A DNA stretch of 64,000 nucleotides from contig CAZMXP010000015.1 in NCBI GenBank assembly GCA_964570285.1, positions 1 through 64,000 of the forward strand, given 5' to 3'. The position numbers and the translations under genes were made by a program. Source of the stretch: CAZMXP01 sp964570285. GTDB lineage: Bacteria; Planctomycetota; PLA2. The notes below the pieces were generated by a model. It was not told where the DNA came from. It did no database searches and saw only the letters and a list, made by a program, of their open reading frames with translations. This document shows positions 42,263-49,047 of the stretch, piece after piece (the stretch's first letter is position 1; each line of letters starts with the position of its first letter).

Positions 42263-42578
42263 GGCCCCGGCGCCGGTTCACCTTGCGCGCGAGCGGGGAA
42301 GACGAGCGCTTCCGGGCGGAGACGATCCAGGTCGCATCCTCGGAAATAGCGAGGTCGATCTCTTCGCGGTGATCGAAGTAGTACGCCAACGCCGCATGGA
42401 CATCGGCCAGCGACAGGTCGTGCTCGCCGGCGATCTCGTCGGCGCTCAACCCGAGCCGCTCGTGCCAGATGGCGATGTTCTGGACGGTGATCCTGCGCCC
42501 CGCGATGCGCGGGCGACCGCCCACGAGGCCCGGCGTCGTCTCGATGTGCGTCGCGAGCTTCTCAGCACCCATGTGCAT
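42249..42578 (-). CDS. DUF433 antitoxin
   Basis: A DUF433 domain of about 80 residues within 109: HIETTPGLVGGRPRIAGRRITVQNIAIWHERLGLSADEIAGEHDLSLADVHAALAYYFDH is the family pattern, a helix-turn-helix fold related to MerR-like antitoxins. The C-terminal tail is Arg/Lys-rich. Two close ATGs (42578, 42572) could start it. It precedes and overlaps the DUF5615 toxin, the usual order. It is divergent from the amidohydrolase gene. Confidence 0.9.
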   Translation of the reverse strand: MHMGAEKLATHIETTPGLVGGRPRIAGRRITVQNIAIWHERLGLSADEIAGEHDLSLADVHAALAYYFDHREEIDLAISEDATWIVSARKRSSSPLARKVNRRRGRGKD

Positions 42579-42608
42579 CCCAGCGTACCACGAATCACGC
42601 CCGCGTTG

Positions 42609-42649
42609 CCCCCCTCCCCGCGCCCCTCCCCATCGCGTTGTGGTAGCTT
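42609..42649 (+). promoter_or_regulatory. Upstream element shared with 36408-36448, before the amidohydrolase gene
   Basis: A C-tract block (CCCCTCCCCGCGCCCCTCCCC-like) followed by GTTGTGGTAGCTTC, with TAGCTT eight bases before the ATG at 42658. The arrangement and spacing match the element before 36457 apart from one base. TAGCTT is the candidate -10. Confidence 0.45.
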
Positions 42650-42657
42650 CCGCGCCC

Positions 42658-45138
42658 ATGCGGATCGCGCTTCTTCTCCTCCTCGCAACCGTTGCCGCCG
42701 CCGAGCCTCTCGCCTTCAAGGGGGCGAAGATCTATCCCGTCTCCGGGCCGCCGATCGAACGCGGCGTGCTCCTCGTGGACGGCGGTCGCATCGTCGCGGT
42801 CGGCGCCGATGCGGCGATCCCGGCGAACGCGACCGTGCGCGACGCGAGCGGTCTCGCGATCATCCCCGGCCTCGTCGACACGCACTCGCACCTCGGCGTC
42901 TACTCGCGGCCGAGCGTCATCGCGAACGCCGACGGCAACGAGTCGACCGACCCGGTGCAGGGGATCGTGCGCGCGATCGACTCGCTCTTCCCGGCCGATC
43001 CGGGCTTCCGCCTCGCGCGCGCGGGAGGCATCACGGTTGCCAATGTGATGCCGGGCAGTGGCAACGTGATGGGCGGGCAGACCGCCTATGTCAAGCTGCG
43101 CGGCAGGACCGTCGAGCAGATGCTGATCGACCTCGCCGGGGGCCCGCCGGGGATGAAGATGGCGAACGGCGAGAACCCGAAGCGCAACTGGGGTTCGCGC
43201 GACAAGTCGCCGGCGACGCGGATGAAGGTGACCGCGATGCAGCGCGAGATCTTCCTGAAGGCGATCGCCTACCGCGAGAAGCTCCGCCGGTGGGAGGAGA
43301 AGAAGGAGGGCGACCGCCCGCCGCGCGACCTCGCGCTCGAGCCGGTCGTCGAGATCCTCGAAGGAAAGCGCACCGTCCACTTCCACACCCACCGCGCCGA
43401 CGACATCCTGAGCGCGCTGCGGCTCAAGGACGAGTTCGGCTTCGAGGTGGTGCTGCACCACGTCACCGAGGCCTACCTCGTCGCCGGCGAGATCGCGTCG
43501 CGCGGCGTCGCCTGCTCCTTCACGCTGGTCGACTCGCCGGGCGGCAAGCCCGAGGCGATGAACCTGCGCTACGAGAACCCCGCCCTCGCCGCCGCGGCGG
43601 GGATCAGGATCGCGTTCAACACCGACGACCCGGTCACCGAGAGCCGCTTCTTCCTGCGCACCGCGGCGCTCGCGGTGCGTGGAGGCCTCGATCCGGCCGT
43701 GGCGCTCGCCGGCCTCACGCTGCGCCCGGCGGAGATGATGCACATTGACAAACGTGTCGGCTCGCTCGAGGCGGGCAAGGACGCCGACTTCGTGCTGCTC
43801 TCCGGCGAGCCCTTCTCCGCGTACACGAAGGTGCTCGAGACCTGGATCGACGGCGAGAAGGCCTTCGACCGGTCGCAGATGGAGGACTACCGCTACTCGA
43901 CGGGTGGGTTCCACGTCCGCGACCGGATGCCTGCCTCGCCGTATCCGATCTCGGGGGGGCCCGGGGGGGCGGAGCGAAGCGGAGCGCCCCCCGGACAACC
44001 TGCCGGGCCCGGGGGGGCGCGCGTGGCCACCGAGATCCCCGCCGAATCGGAGCGGTTCGCCGTAAGGGCGGGGATCCTCTTCACCGGCAGCGGCGCGCCG
44101 GTGCGCGACGGTGTCCTGCTCGTGGAGAAGGGCGTCATCACGCGCGTCGGCGGTGCCGTTCCCGACGGCTGGCCCGTCGCGCGCGCGGCCTTTGTCACTC
44201 CGGGGCTGATCGACGCGCACGGGAGCGCCGGTCTCTCGGGGGCGATGAACGTGCCCGCGGACCAGGACCTCGAGGAGGGCGCCGCGCCGAACCAGGCGTC
44301 GCTGCGCGCGATCGACGGCTTCAATCCCCGCGAACCGCTGCTGCGCTACCTGCTCGCCCACGGCGTGACGATGATCCATGCGGTGCCGGGGCCCGGGAAC
44401 CCGATCGCCGGGCAGGCGGCCCTCTTCCGCACGCACGACGGCTCGGTCGTCCGCTCCCCCACCGCGTTCGTCTTCAACCTCGGCGAGTCGGCCAAGGAGG
44501 AGCGCGGCACGCGGATGGGAACGGCGGCGCTCATCCGCAAGGCGCTCGCGCCGGGCAAGCCGCCGACGGGGAAGGACGAGATCGACCTCGACCGCGAGGC
44601 GCTGAAGCCCCTGCTCGACGGGAGCGTGCCCGCGCTCTTCGTCGCGCACCGCGAGGACGACCTGATGACGGCGCTGCGCATCGCGCGCGAGTTCAACCTG
44701 CGCGTGATCCTGAGCCAGGCGACCGAGGGGTTCCTCGTGCGGGAGGAATTGAAGGCGGCGGCAATCCCCGTCGTCGCCGCGCCGACGATGCAGCGCGCGG
44801 GGGACTTGCAGCGGTACAACACCACGCTCGAGAACGCCGCGCTGATGGCGGACGCAGGCATCCCGGTCGCCATCTCCTCCGGGTACGAGTCCTACGTCCC
44901 GAAGACGCGCGTCATCCTCTTCGAGGCCAGCGTCGCCGCCGCGAACGGCCTCGGATGGGAGCGCGCGCTGGCCTCCGTGACGAGCGTCCCGGCGGGGATC
45001 CTCGGCGTCGGCGACGAGGTCGGTTCGCTCGCCGCGGGGAGGCGCGCCGACCTGGTGCTCTACGACGGCGACCCGCTCGAGTACGCGAGCCACGTGGACG
45101 CGGTCTATGTCGGCGGACGACTCGCATACCGGCGCTGA
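42658..45138 (+). CDS. Exported tandem amidohydrolase-family protein
   Basis: An 826-residue protein with a signal peptide and two amidohydrolase-superfamily halves. The N-terminal half (about 20-425) has the strand-1 metal motif DTHSHLG, an HFHTHRADD block and NTDDPVTESRF (late Asp), so it may be catalytic. The C-terminal half (about 455-826) has DAHGSAG in place of DxHxH and lacks the second His, so it is probably non-catalytic or altered; VAHREDDL and SSGYESY follow the same order. Related exported amidohydrolases are annotated as imidazolonepropionase-like. The linker between halves holds a 65-bp GC-rich insertion (43953-44017). The last 32 bases overlap the sigma-factor start. Confidence 0.85.
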   Translation: MRIALLLLLATVAAAEPLAFKGAKIYPVSGPPIERGVLLVDGGRIVAVGADAAIPANATVRDASGLAIIPGLVDTHSHLGVYSRPSVIANADGNESTDPVQGIVRAIDSLFPADPGFRLARAGGITVANVMPGSGNVMGGQTAYVKLRGRTVEQMLIDLAGGPPGMKMANGENPKRNWGSRDKSPATRMKVTAMQREIFLKAIAYREKLRRWEEKKEGDRPPRDLALEPVVEILEGKRTVHFHTHRADDILSALRLKDEFGFEVVLHHVTEAYLVAGEIASRGVACSFTLVDSPGGKPEAMNLRYENPALAAAAGIRIAFNTDDPVTESRFFLRTAALAVRGGLDPAVALAGLTLRPAEMMHIDKRVGSLEAGKDADFVLLSGEPFSAYTKVLETWIDGEKAFDRSQMEDYRYSTGGFHVRDRMPASPYPISGGPGGAERSGAPPGQPAGPGGARVATEIPAESERFAVRAGILFTGSGAPVRDGVLLVEKGVITRVGGAVPDGWPVARAAFVTPGLIDAHGSAGLSGAMNVPADQDLEEGAAPNQASLRAIDGFNPREPLLRYLLAHGVTMIHAVPGPGNPIAGQAALFRTHDGSVVRSPTAFVFNLGESAKEERGTRMGTAALIRKALAPGKPPTGKDEIDLDREALKPLLDGSVPALFVAHREDDLMTALRIAREFNLRVILSQATEGFLVREELKAAAIPVVAAPTMQRAGDLQRYNTTLENAALMADAGIPVAISSGYESYVPKTRVILFEASVAAANGLGWERALASVTSVPAGILGVGDEVGSLAAGRRADLVLYDGDPLEYASHVDAVYVGGRLAYRR
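43953..44017 (+). repeat. In-frame GC-rich palindromic insertion, copy A
   Basis: 65 bases encoding GGPGGAERSGAPPGQPAGPGG within the linker of the tandem amidohydrolase. It aligns to 47930-47994 in the same reading phase (about 80% identity, two single-base gaps). Two direct G-tract units (GGGGGGGCCCGGGGGGG, then GGGCCCGGGGGGG) flank a hairpin (GGGGGGCG pairing with CGCCCCCC). Confidence 0.8.
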
Positions 45139-45568
45139 CTTCGAGGCGATCTACCGCGCGCACCGCGACTGGGCCGTCGGGCTCGCCTACCGCTTCTGCG
45201 GGGACCGGGACGAGGCGCTCGACGTGATGCAGGAGGCCTTCGCCTATCTCTGGAAGAGACTGCCGCTGCGGGTGAAGGCGACGACGCTGCTCTATCCGGT
45301 GGTGAAGCACCTGGCGCTGGACCGGCGCAGGAGGCGGCGGGCACAGGCGCTGCCGGCGGAGATCGAGGGGGCGCGGGGGATCCCCGACGACATGCGGGAC
45401 CTGCTCGCGCCGCTGTCGGAGGACCACCGCGAGGTCGTCCTGCTCCGCTTCGCGCAGGGTCTCGATCTCGCGGAGATCGCCGAGGTCCTCGGGGTTCCCC
45501 TGGGGACCGTGAAGTCACGGTTGCACTACGCGCTCGCGGAGTTGCGGAAAAAACTGGGAGGCGATTGA
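45107..45568 (+). CDS. ECF-type RNA polymerase sigma factor
   Basis: A 153-residue ECF sigma factor. Region 2: DFEAIYRAHRDWAVGLAYRFCGDRDEALDVMQEAFAYLW. Region 4: LSEDHREVVLLRFAQGLDLAEIAEVLGVPLGTVKSRLHYALAELRKKL, a clean helix-turn-helix. ATG 45107 lies 32 bases inside the end of the amidohydrolase gene, implying coupling. The next gene encodes a small membrane protein that might act as its anti-sigma factor. It likely directs a promoter set linked to this operon. Confidence 0.93.
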   Translation: MSADDSHTGADFEAIYRAHRDWAVGLAYRFCGDRDEALDVMQEAFAYLWKRLPLRVKATTLLYPVVKHLALDRRRRRRAQALPAEIEGARGIPDDMRDLLAPLSEDHREVVLLRFAQGLDLAEIAEVLGVPLGTVKSRLHYALAELRKKLGGD

Positions 45569-45601
45569 ACCTTTCGGCCTGCTCGCGCGCTTCACCTGCC
45601 G

Positions 45602-45934
45602 ATGGAGGAGTTCCTGCGCGAGAGGCTCAGGCCGCCGGCGATCGAGGTGCCGGAGGCGGTCGACCGGGCGGTGCTGGCGGCCGCCCGGCGGGTGCGGCGA
45701 TGGCGCCGCCTCGCGCCGCTGGGCGCCATCGCGGCGGCGCTGCTGCTCGGCCTGGGCGTCCTCGCGCTTCGCCGGCCCCCGCGCCCCCTCGATATCGTCG
45801 ATGCCTACCGGCTCGCGCTGCGCCTCGAGCGCGGTGACCCCGTCGAAGGAACCTGGGACAGGAACGGCGACGGCCGCGTCGACCGCGCCGATGTCGAGGC
45901 CATCGCGCGCGCCGCCGTGAGGGTGGGGAAGTGA
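45602..45934 (+). CDS. Small single-pass membrane protein with dockerin-like calcium loop
   Basis: A 110-residue protein: cytoplasmic N-terminus (MEEFLRERLRPPAIEVPEAVDRAVLAAARRVRRWRR), one membrane helix (about 38-56, LGAIAAALLLGLGVLAL), then an exported tail with DRNGDGRVDRADVEAIA, the calcium-loop pattern of dockerin type I or EF-hand. Its position after an ECF sigma gene and the topology suit an anti-sigma factor, but no ZAS-type Cys/His motif is present. The juxtamembrane RRPPRPLD is encoded by CCCCCGCGCCCCC. The stop overlaps the next start (GTGA). Confidence 0.7.
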   Translation: MEEFLRERLRPPAIEVPEAVDRAVLAAARRVRRWRRLAPLGAIAAALLLGLGVLALRRPPRPLDIVDAYRLALRLERGDPVEGTWDRNGDGRVDRADVEAIARAAVRVGK

Positions 45935-46326
45935 TCGCGCGCGTCGCGGGGTTCCTGCTGCTGCTCGCGCTGCTCTGCCGCGGGCAGGGGGCGCGGTTCG
46001 CCGCCTTCGACCTCTGGATCACGGGCGGCGTGGCCGCGTGGCAGGTCGAAGTCGAGGGCGAGGGCCGGATCGTCGGCGTCGAGGGGGGCGAGGGCGAGGC
46101 CTGGCGCGAGCCGGCCTACTACGACCCGGCCGCGCTCGCGGGCGGGCGCATCGTGCTCGCGGCGTTCACGACGCGCCCGGAGGTGCCCGAGGGGCGCGTG
46201 CGCGTCGCGCGCCTGCACATGGAATCGCCGTCGGGGCTCACGGCGCGGATGATCGCCTCGGCCGCTGTCGGCGGCGAGCGCATCGAAGTCACTGTGGCGT
46301 TGCTGCCCGCGGGAGAGGGACGATGA
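45931..46326 (+). CDS. Secreted protein of unknown function (cohesin-like size)
   Basis: A 131-residue exported protein with a signal peptide (VAGFLLLLALLCRGQGA). The mature part is beta-rich: AAFDLWITGGVAAWQVEVEGEGRIVGVEGGEGEAW, then GRIVLAAFTTRPEVPEGRVRVARLHM. Alternating strands and a hydrophobic core could fit a cohesin- or lectin-like fold. The preceding protein has a dockerin-like loop, so a cohesin-dockerin pair is conceivable, but I cannot support it from motifs. Overlaps both neighbours (GTGA, ATGA). Confidence 0.65.
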   Translation: MIARVAGFLLLLALLCRGQGARFAAFDLWITGGVAAWQVEVEGEGRIVGVEGGEGEAWREPAYYDPAALAGGRIVLAAFTTRPEVPEGRVRVARLHMESPSGLTARMIASAAVGGERIEVTVALLPAGEGR

Positions 46327-48311
46327 GAACACTGCTGCTGGGGATCCTGGTCGCGGGGTGCGGCGCGACGGCGAGCAGGCGCGCCGCCCTCGGGCCGCCG
46401 ATGGCGGAGGGTGCCGTCGAGTACGTCGTCATCGAACGGGGGTTTCTCGCGGATCGCGGGGGCCCCGGCGCGGGCGAGATGCGCGCCACGGTGGACGGGG
46501 AGGTAACGCCGCTGCCGCTGCGGCACACCGACGTGAAGGCGGAGATCGCGCTGAACGTGGCCGCGGTCAGGGTGCTGCAGCAGTTCGAGAACCCGTACGC
46601 GGTCAAGATCGAGGCCGTCTACGTCTTCCCGCTGCCGCAGGATGCGGCGGTCACCGATTTCGTGATGACGATCGGCGAGCGCAGGATCCGGGGCATCATC
46701 CGCGAGCGCGAGGAGGCGCGGCGCATCTACGAGGAGGCGAAGCGGCGCGGCCACGTCGCGTCGCTGCTCGCGCAGGAGCGGCCCAACATCTTCGAGCAGT
46801 CGGTCGCCAACATCGAGCCGGGCAAACGGATCGACGTCGAGATCGCGTACTTCCACACGCTCGCGCCGGAGGAGGGCGTGTACGAGTTCGTCTTCCCGAT
46901 GGTCGTCGGACCGCGCTACACGCCCGCGGGGCAGGCGCCGCCGCGCCAGCCGCGCTACCTGACGCCGGGCGCGAAGGCGGCGCCTCTCGTCTCGCTGTCG
47001 GTGGCGCTGGACGCGGGCGTCCCGTTGCGCGACCTGCGCTGCCCGAGCCACGCGGTCTCCGTCGAGCGGCGCGGCGAGAGCGCGGCGACGGTGGCGCTCC
47101 GCGACGGCGAAGCCTCCGCGAACCGCGACTTCGTGCTGCGCTGGGCGACCGCCGCCGAGCGCGCGCAGGGCGCGATCGCCGTGCGCCGCGGGGAGGACGG
47201 CGGCGGCTACTTCACGATGGTGATCGAGCCGCCGCGGGAGCTCGCCGAGCGGCGCGCGGGCCCGCGCGAGATGATCTTCGTCGTGGACTGCAGCGGCAGC
47301 ATGGAGGGCGAGCCGATCGCCGCCTGCCAGCGCGCGATGCGCCGCTGCCTCGACCGGCTCGGGCCCGACGACCGCTTCCAGATCATCCGGTTCAGCCAGC
47401 GCGCGTCGTCGATGGGAGGCGAACTCGTCGCCGCGACGCCGTCGAACCTGCGCGAGGCGCGCCGCTACATCGACGCGCTGCGCGCCGACGGCGGCACCGA
47501 GATGCTCCGGGGCGTGCAGGCCGCCCTGCGGTTCCGCGGCGGGGGCGAGCGCCGCCGGATCATCTCGTTCATGACCGACGGCTACATCGGCAACGAGGCG
47601 GAGATCCTGCGCGAGATCCACGAGAACCTCGGCGACGCCCGCATCTTCAGCTTCGGCGTCGGCAGCTCGGTGAACCGCTACCTGCTCGAGCGCATGGCGT
47701 CCGCGGGGCGCGGCGTCGCCGCCTACGTCGGGCTCGGCGACGACGGCGGCGCCGCGGTGGACGCGCTCTACCGGCGCATCGAGAGCCCGGCGATGAGCGA
47801 CCTCTCGATCGACTGGGGCCCGATGCGCGTCTCGGGTCTCCATCCCGACCCGCTGCCGGACCTGTTCGTCGGCAAGCCCGTCGTCGTGACCGGCCGCTTC
47901 GAGGGGCGCGGCCGCGGGACGGTGAAGGTGAGGGGGCGCGGGGGAGCGGAGCGGAGCGCAGCTCCCCCGAACAACGCAGCAGGGCGCGGGGGAGAGGCGG
48001 CACTCGAGATCCTTGTCGCGGTCGATCTCGACAATGCCGCCGAGGGCCATGAGGCGCTGCCCCGCCTCTGGGCGCGCGCGAAGATCCGCAGCCTCTACGA
48101 CCGGATGGCGTTCGGGTCGGGGTCGCGCGAGGAGCTCGCGGACTCGATCCGCGCCGTCGCGCTCCGCTACGGGCTCGCGTCGGCGTTCACCTCGTTCGTC
48201 GCGGTGGACTCGATGTCGGCGACCGCCGGCGACCACGGCGTGACCGTCGAGGTGCCGGCGCCGATGCCCGAGGGGTTTGTCCGACCACACGTCGGACAAA
48301 CTCTTAAGTGA
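46323..48311 (+). CDS. VIT/VWA-domain lipoprotein
   Basis: A 662-residue lipoprotein (lipobox ILVAGC). The N-terminal VIT domain is seen in LRHTDVKAEIALNVAAVRVLQQFENPYAVKIEAVYVFPLPQDAAVTDFVMTIGERRIRGIIREREEARRIYEEAK. The VWA domain begins near residue 317 with MIFVVDCSGSMEG, giving the MIDAS DxSxS; TEML and FMTDGYIG supply the other metal ligands. Such proteins bind partners via metal and often attach to the envelope. A 65-bp GC-rich insertion lies at residues about 536-557. The last 12 codons and the stop lie in the end of an IS1182-like element, so the native C-terminus was probably replaced. Confidence 0.88.
   Translation: MRTLLLGILVAGCGATASRRAALGPPMAEGAVEYVVIERGFLADRGGPGAGEMRATVDGEVTPLPLRHTDVKAEIALNVAAVRVLQQFENPYAVKIEAVYVFPLPQDAAVTDFVMTIGERRIRGIIREREEARRIYEEAKRRGHVASLLAQERPNIFEQSVANIEPGKRIDVEIAYFHTLAPEEGVYEFVFPMVVGPRYTPAGQAPPRQPRYLTPGAKAAPLVSLSVALDAGVPLRDLRCPSHAVSVERRGESAATVALRDGEASANRDFVLRWATAAERAQGAIAVRRGEDGGGYFTMVIEPPRELAERRAGPREMIFVVDCSGSMEGEPIAACQRAMRRCLDRLGPDDRFQIIRFSQRASSMGGELVAATPSNLREARRYIDALRADGGTEMLRGVQAALRFRGGGERRRIISFMTDGYIGNEAEILREIHENLGDARIFSFGVGSSVNRYLLERMASAGRGVAAYVGLGDDGGAAVDALYRRIESPAMSDLSIDWGPMRVSGLHPDPLPDLFVGKPVVVTGRFEGRGRGTVKVRGRGGAERSAAPPNNAAGRGGEAALEILVAVDLDNAAEGHEALPRLWARAKIRSLYDRMAFGSGSREELADSIRAVALRYGLASAFTSFVAVDSMSATAGDHGVTVEVPAPMPEGFVRPHVGQTLK
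47930..47994 (+). repeat. In-frame GC-rich palindromic insertion, copy B
   Basis: 65 bases encoding the block GRGGAERSAAPPNNAAGRGG after the VWA domain. It aligns to 43953-44017 in the same phase. The hairpin GGGGGAGC / GCTCCCCC lies between two copies of a GGGCGCGGGGGAG-type unit. The surrounding protein reads naturally on both sides (GTVKVR before, AALEILVAVDL after), as expected for an insertion. Confidence 0.8.
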
Positions 48312-48540
48312 AAGAGGGTTCGCTGTCGGTGCCCGGCCGTAGGCTGCGCGCGTGGCCAAGACAGCGGGCGTGGGAGGTGGAGCAGGTCTGGATGCTCCCG
48401 GCGACCGTGCTGGATCTGGTGCCCGAGGGCCACCTGGCGCACTTCGTCCGGGACACCGTCCGGCACGACCTCGATCTCTCGGCCTCCTCGCGTGCTACGG
48501 GGAAGAGCGTGGCGATCCGCCCTATGCTACTAGCCCGCAG
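48308..48540 (+). pseudogene. N-terminal remnant of an IS1182-family transposase, frameshifted
   Basis: One frame reads EVEQVWMLPATVLDLVPEGHLAHFV and then RDTVRHDLDLS. Another continues LACYGEERGDPPYATSP. Together they match the start of IS1182-type transposases (LPxSLxDxLPExHLAxFVxDxVxxLDLS, then YxGxRGxPPYHP), with a frameshift at about 48485. The rest of the gene is missing or unrecognisable until the C-terminal piece at 48773. Confidence 0.72.
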
Positions 48541-48772
48541 ACATCGCGCTCCCTGCGCAAATTCTGGTGCTGGCTTCGTGCGGCGCCCGGAAGCGAGCCA
48601 CTGTGGCCGCATCGCGGCCATCTGCTGCGGCGGGGGAGGGACGCACGCAGCCCTCCGCCCCGCGCGCGTCCCCCGGCTCTGGCAGCTCCCCACTAGGCGC
48701 AGCGCGGCCTTCGCCCGTCGCTGATTTGGTTGCGGCGTGGAGCCGCGCCGCGCCCCCGTGATGATGACGGCC

Positions 48773-49000
48773 TTGGCGAAGGTCGCGGGCCTTCAGCTTG
48801 GCGTGCATCGGACACAAACTCCTGAAGCTGGCAGCCGCGAGGGCGTGACGCGGAGCGCCGCCCCTTGCGCAGGAGCCCGCGGGCCTCGATCGCGGCGATG
48901 GCTCATGGAGACCGACGACGCGCGTCGCGTCGAGTTAGGAGCTTGTCCGGGTCCGGTTGGCCCCGAAGCGTGGCTGATGGCCATTACCCGGACAAGCTCC
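48773..49000 (+). repeat. Dispersed repeat copy 2: right end of the IS1182-like element
   Basis: Same length as 6852-7079 and about 93% identical by my count. It encodes, over two frames, LAKVAG then LACIGHKLLKLAAARA before TGA 48846-48848. A perfect 15-base inverted repeat (GGAGCTTGTCCGGGT) with a 33-base loop ends the element at 49000. Confidence 0.85.
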
Positions 49001-49047
49001 GAGGGCACGCGCTACGAGACAAGCACGCCGCCCTCACCCCGCTGACG

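Larger units (their letters stand above)
48272..49000 (+). mobile_element. Internally deleted IS1182-like insertion sequence
   Basis: About 729 bases. Left end: palindrome GTTTGTCCGAC-CACAC-GTCGGACAAAC (48275-48301). Right end: palindrome with 15-base arms (48938-48952 and 48986-49000). The outer ends are similar inverted sequences sharing TTGTCCG. Inside are the transposase N-terminus in two frames (to about 48540), an unrecognised middle of about 230 bases (G/C-rich, no gene I can support) and the transposase C-terminus (48773-48848). The element is not autonomous. It shares its right 228 bases with 6852-7079. Confidence 0.72.

Noticed and set aside
43953..44017. 65-bp block as ordinary Gly/Pro linker evolution
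   Set aside because: A second, unrelated gene carries the same 65 bases in the same phase with matching hairpin structure, which independent linker evolution would not give.
48540..48772. Small open frames in the middle of the deleted IS element as genes
   Set aside because: All frames are low-complexity Arg/Ala/Pro/Ser-rich, with no ribosome site or known motif. The region is better explained as degenerate element interior.
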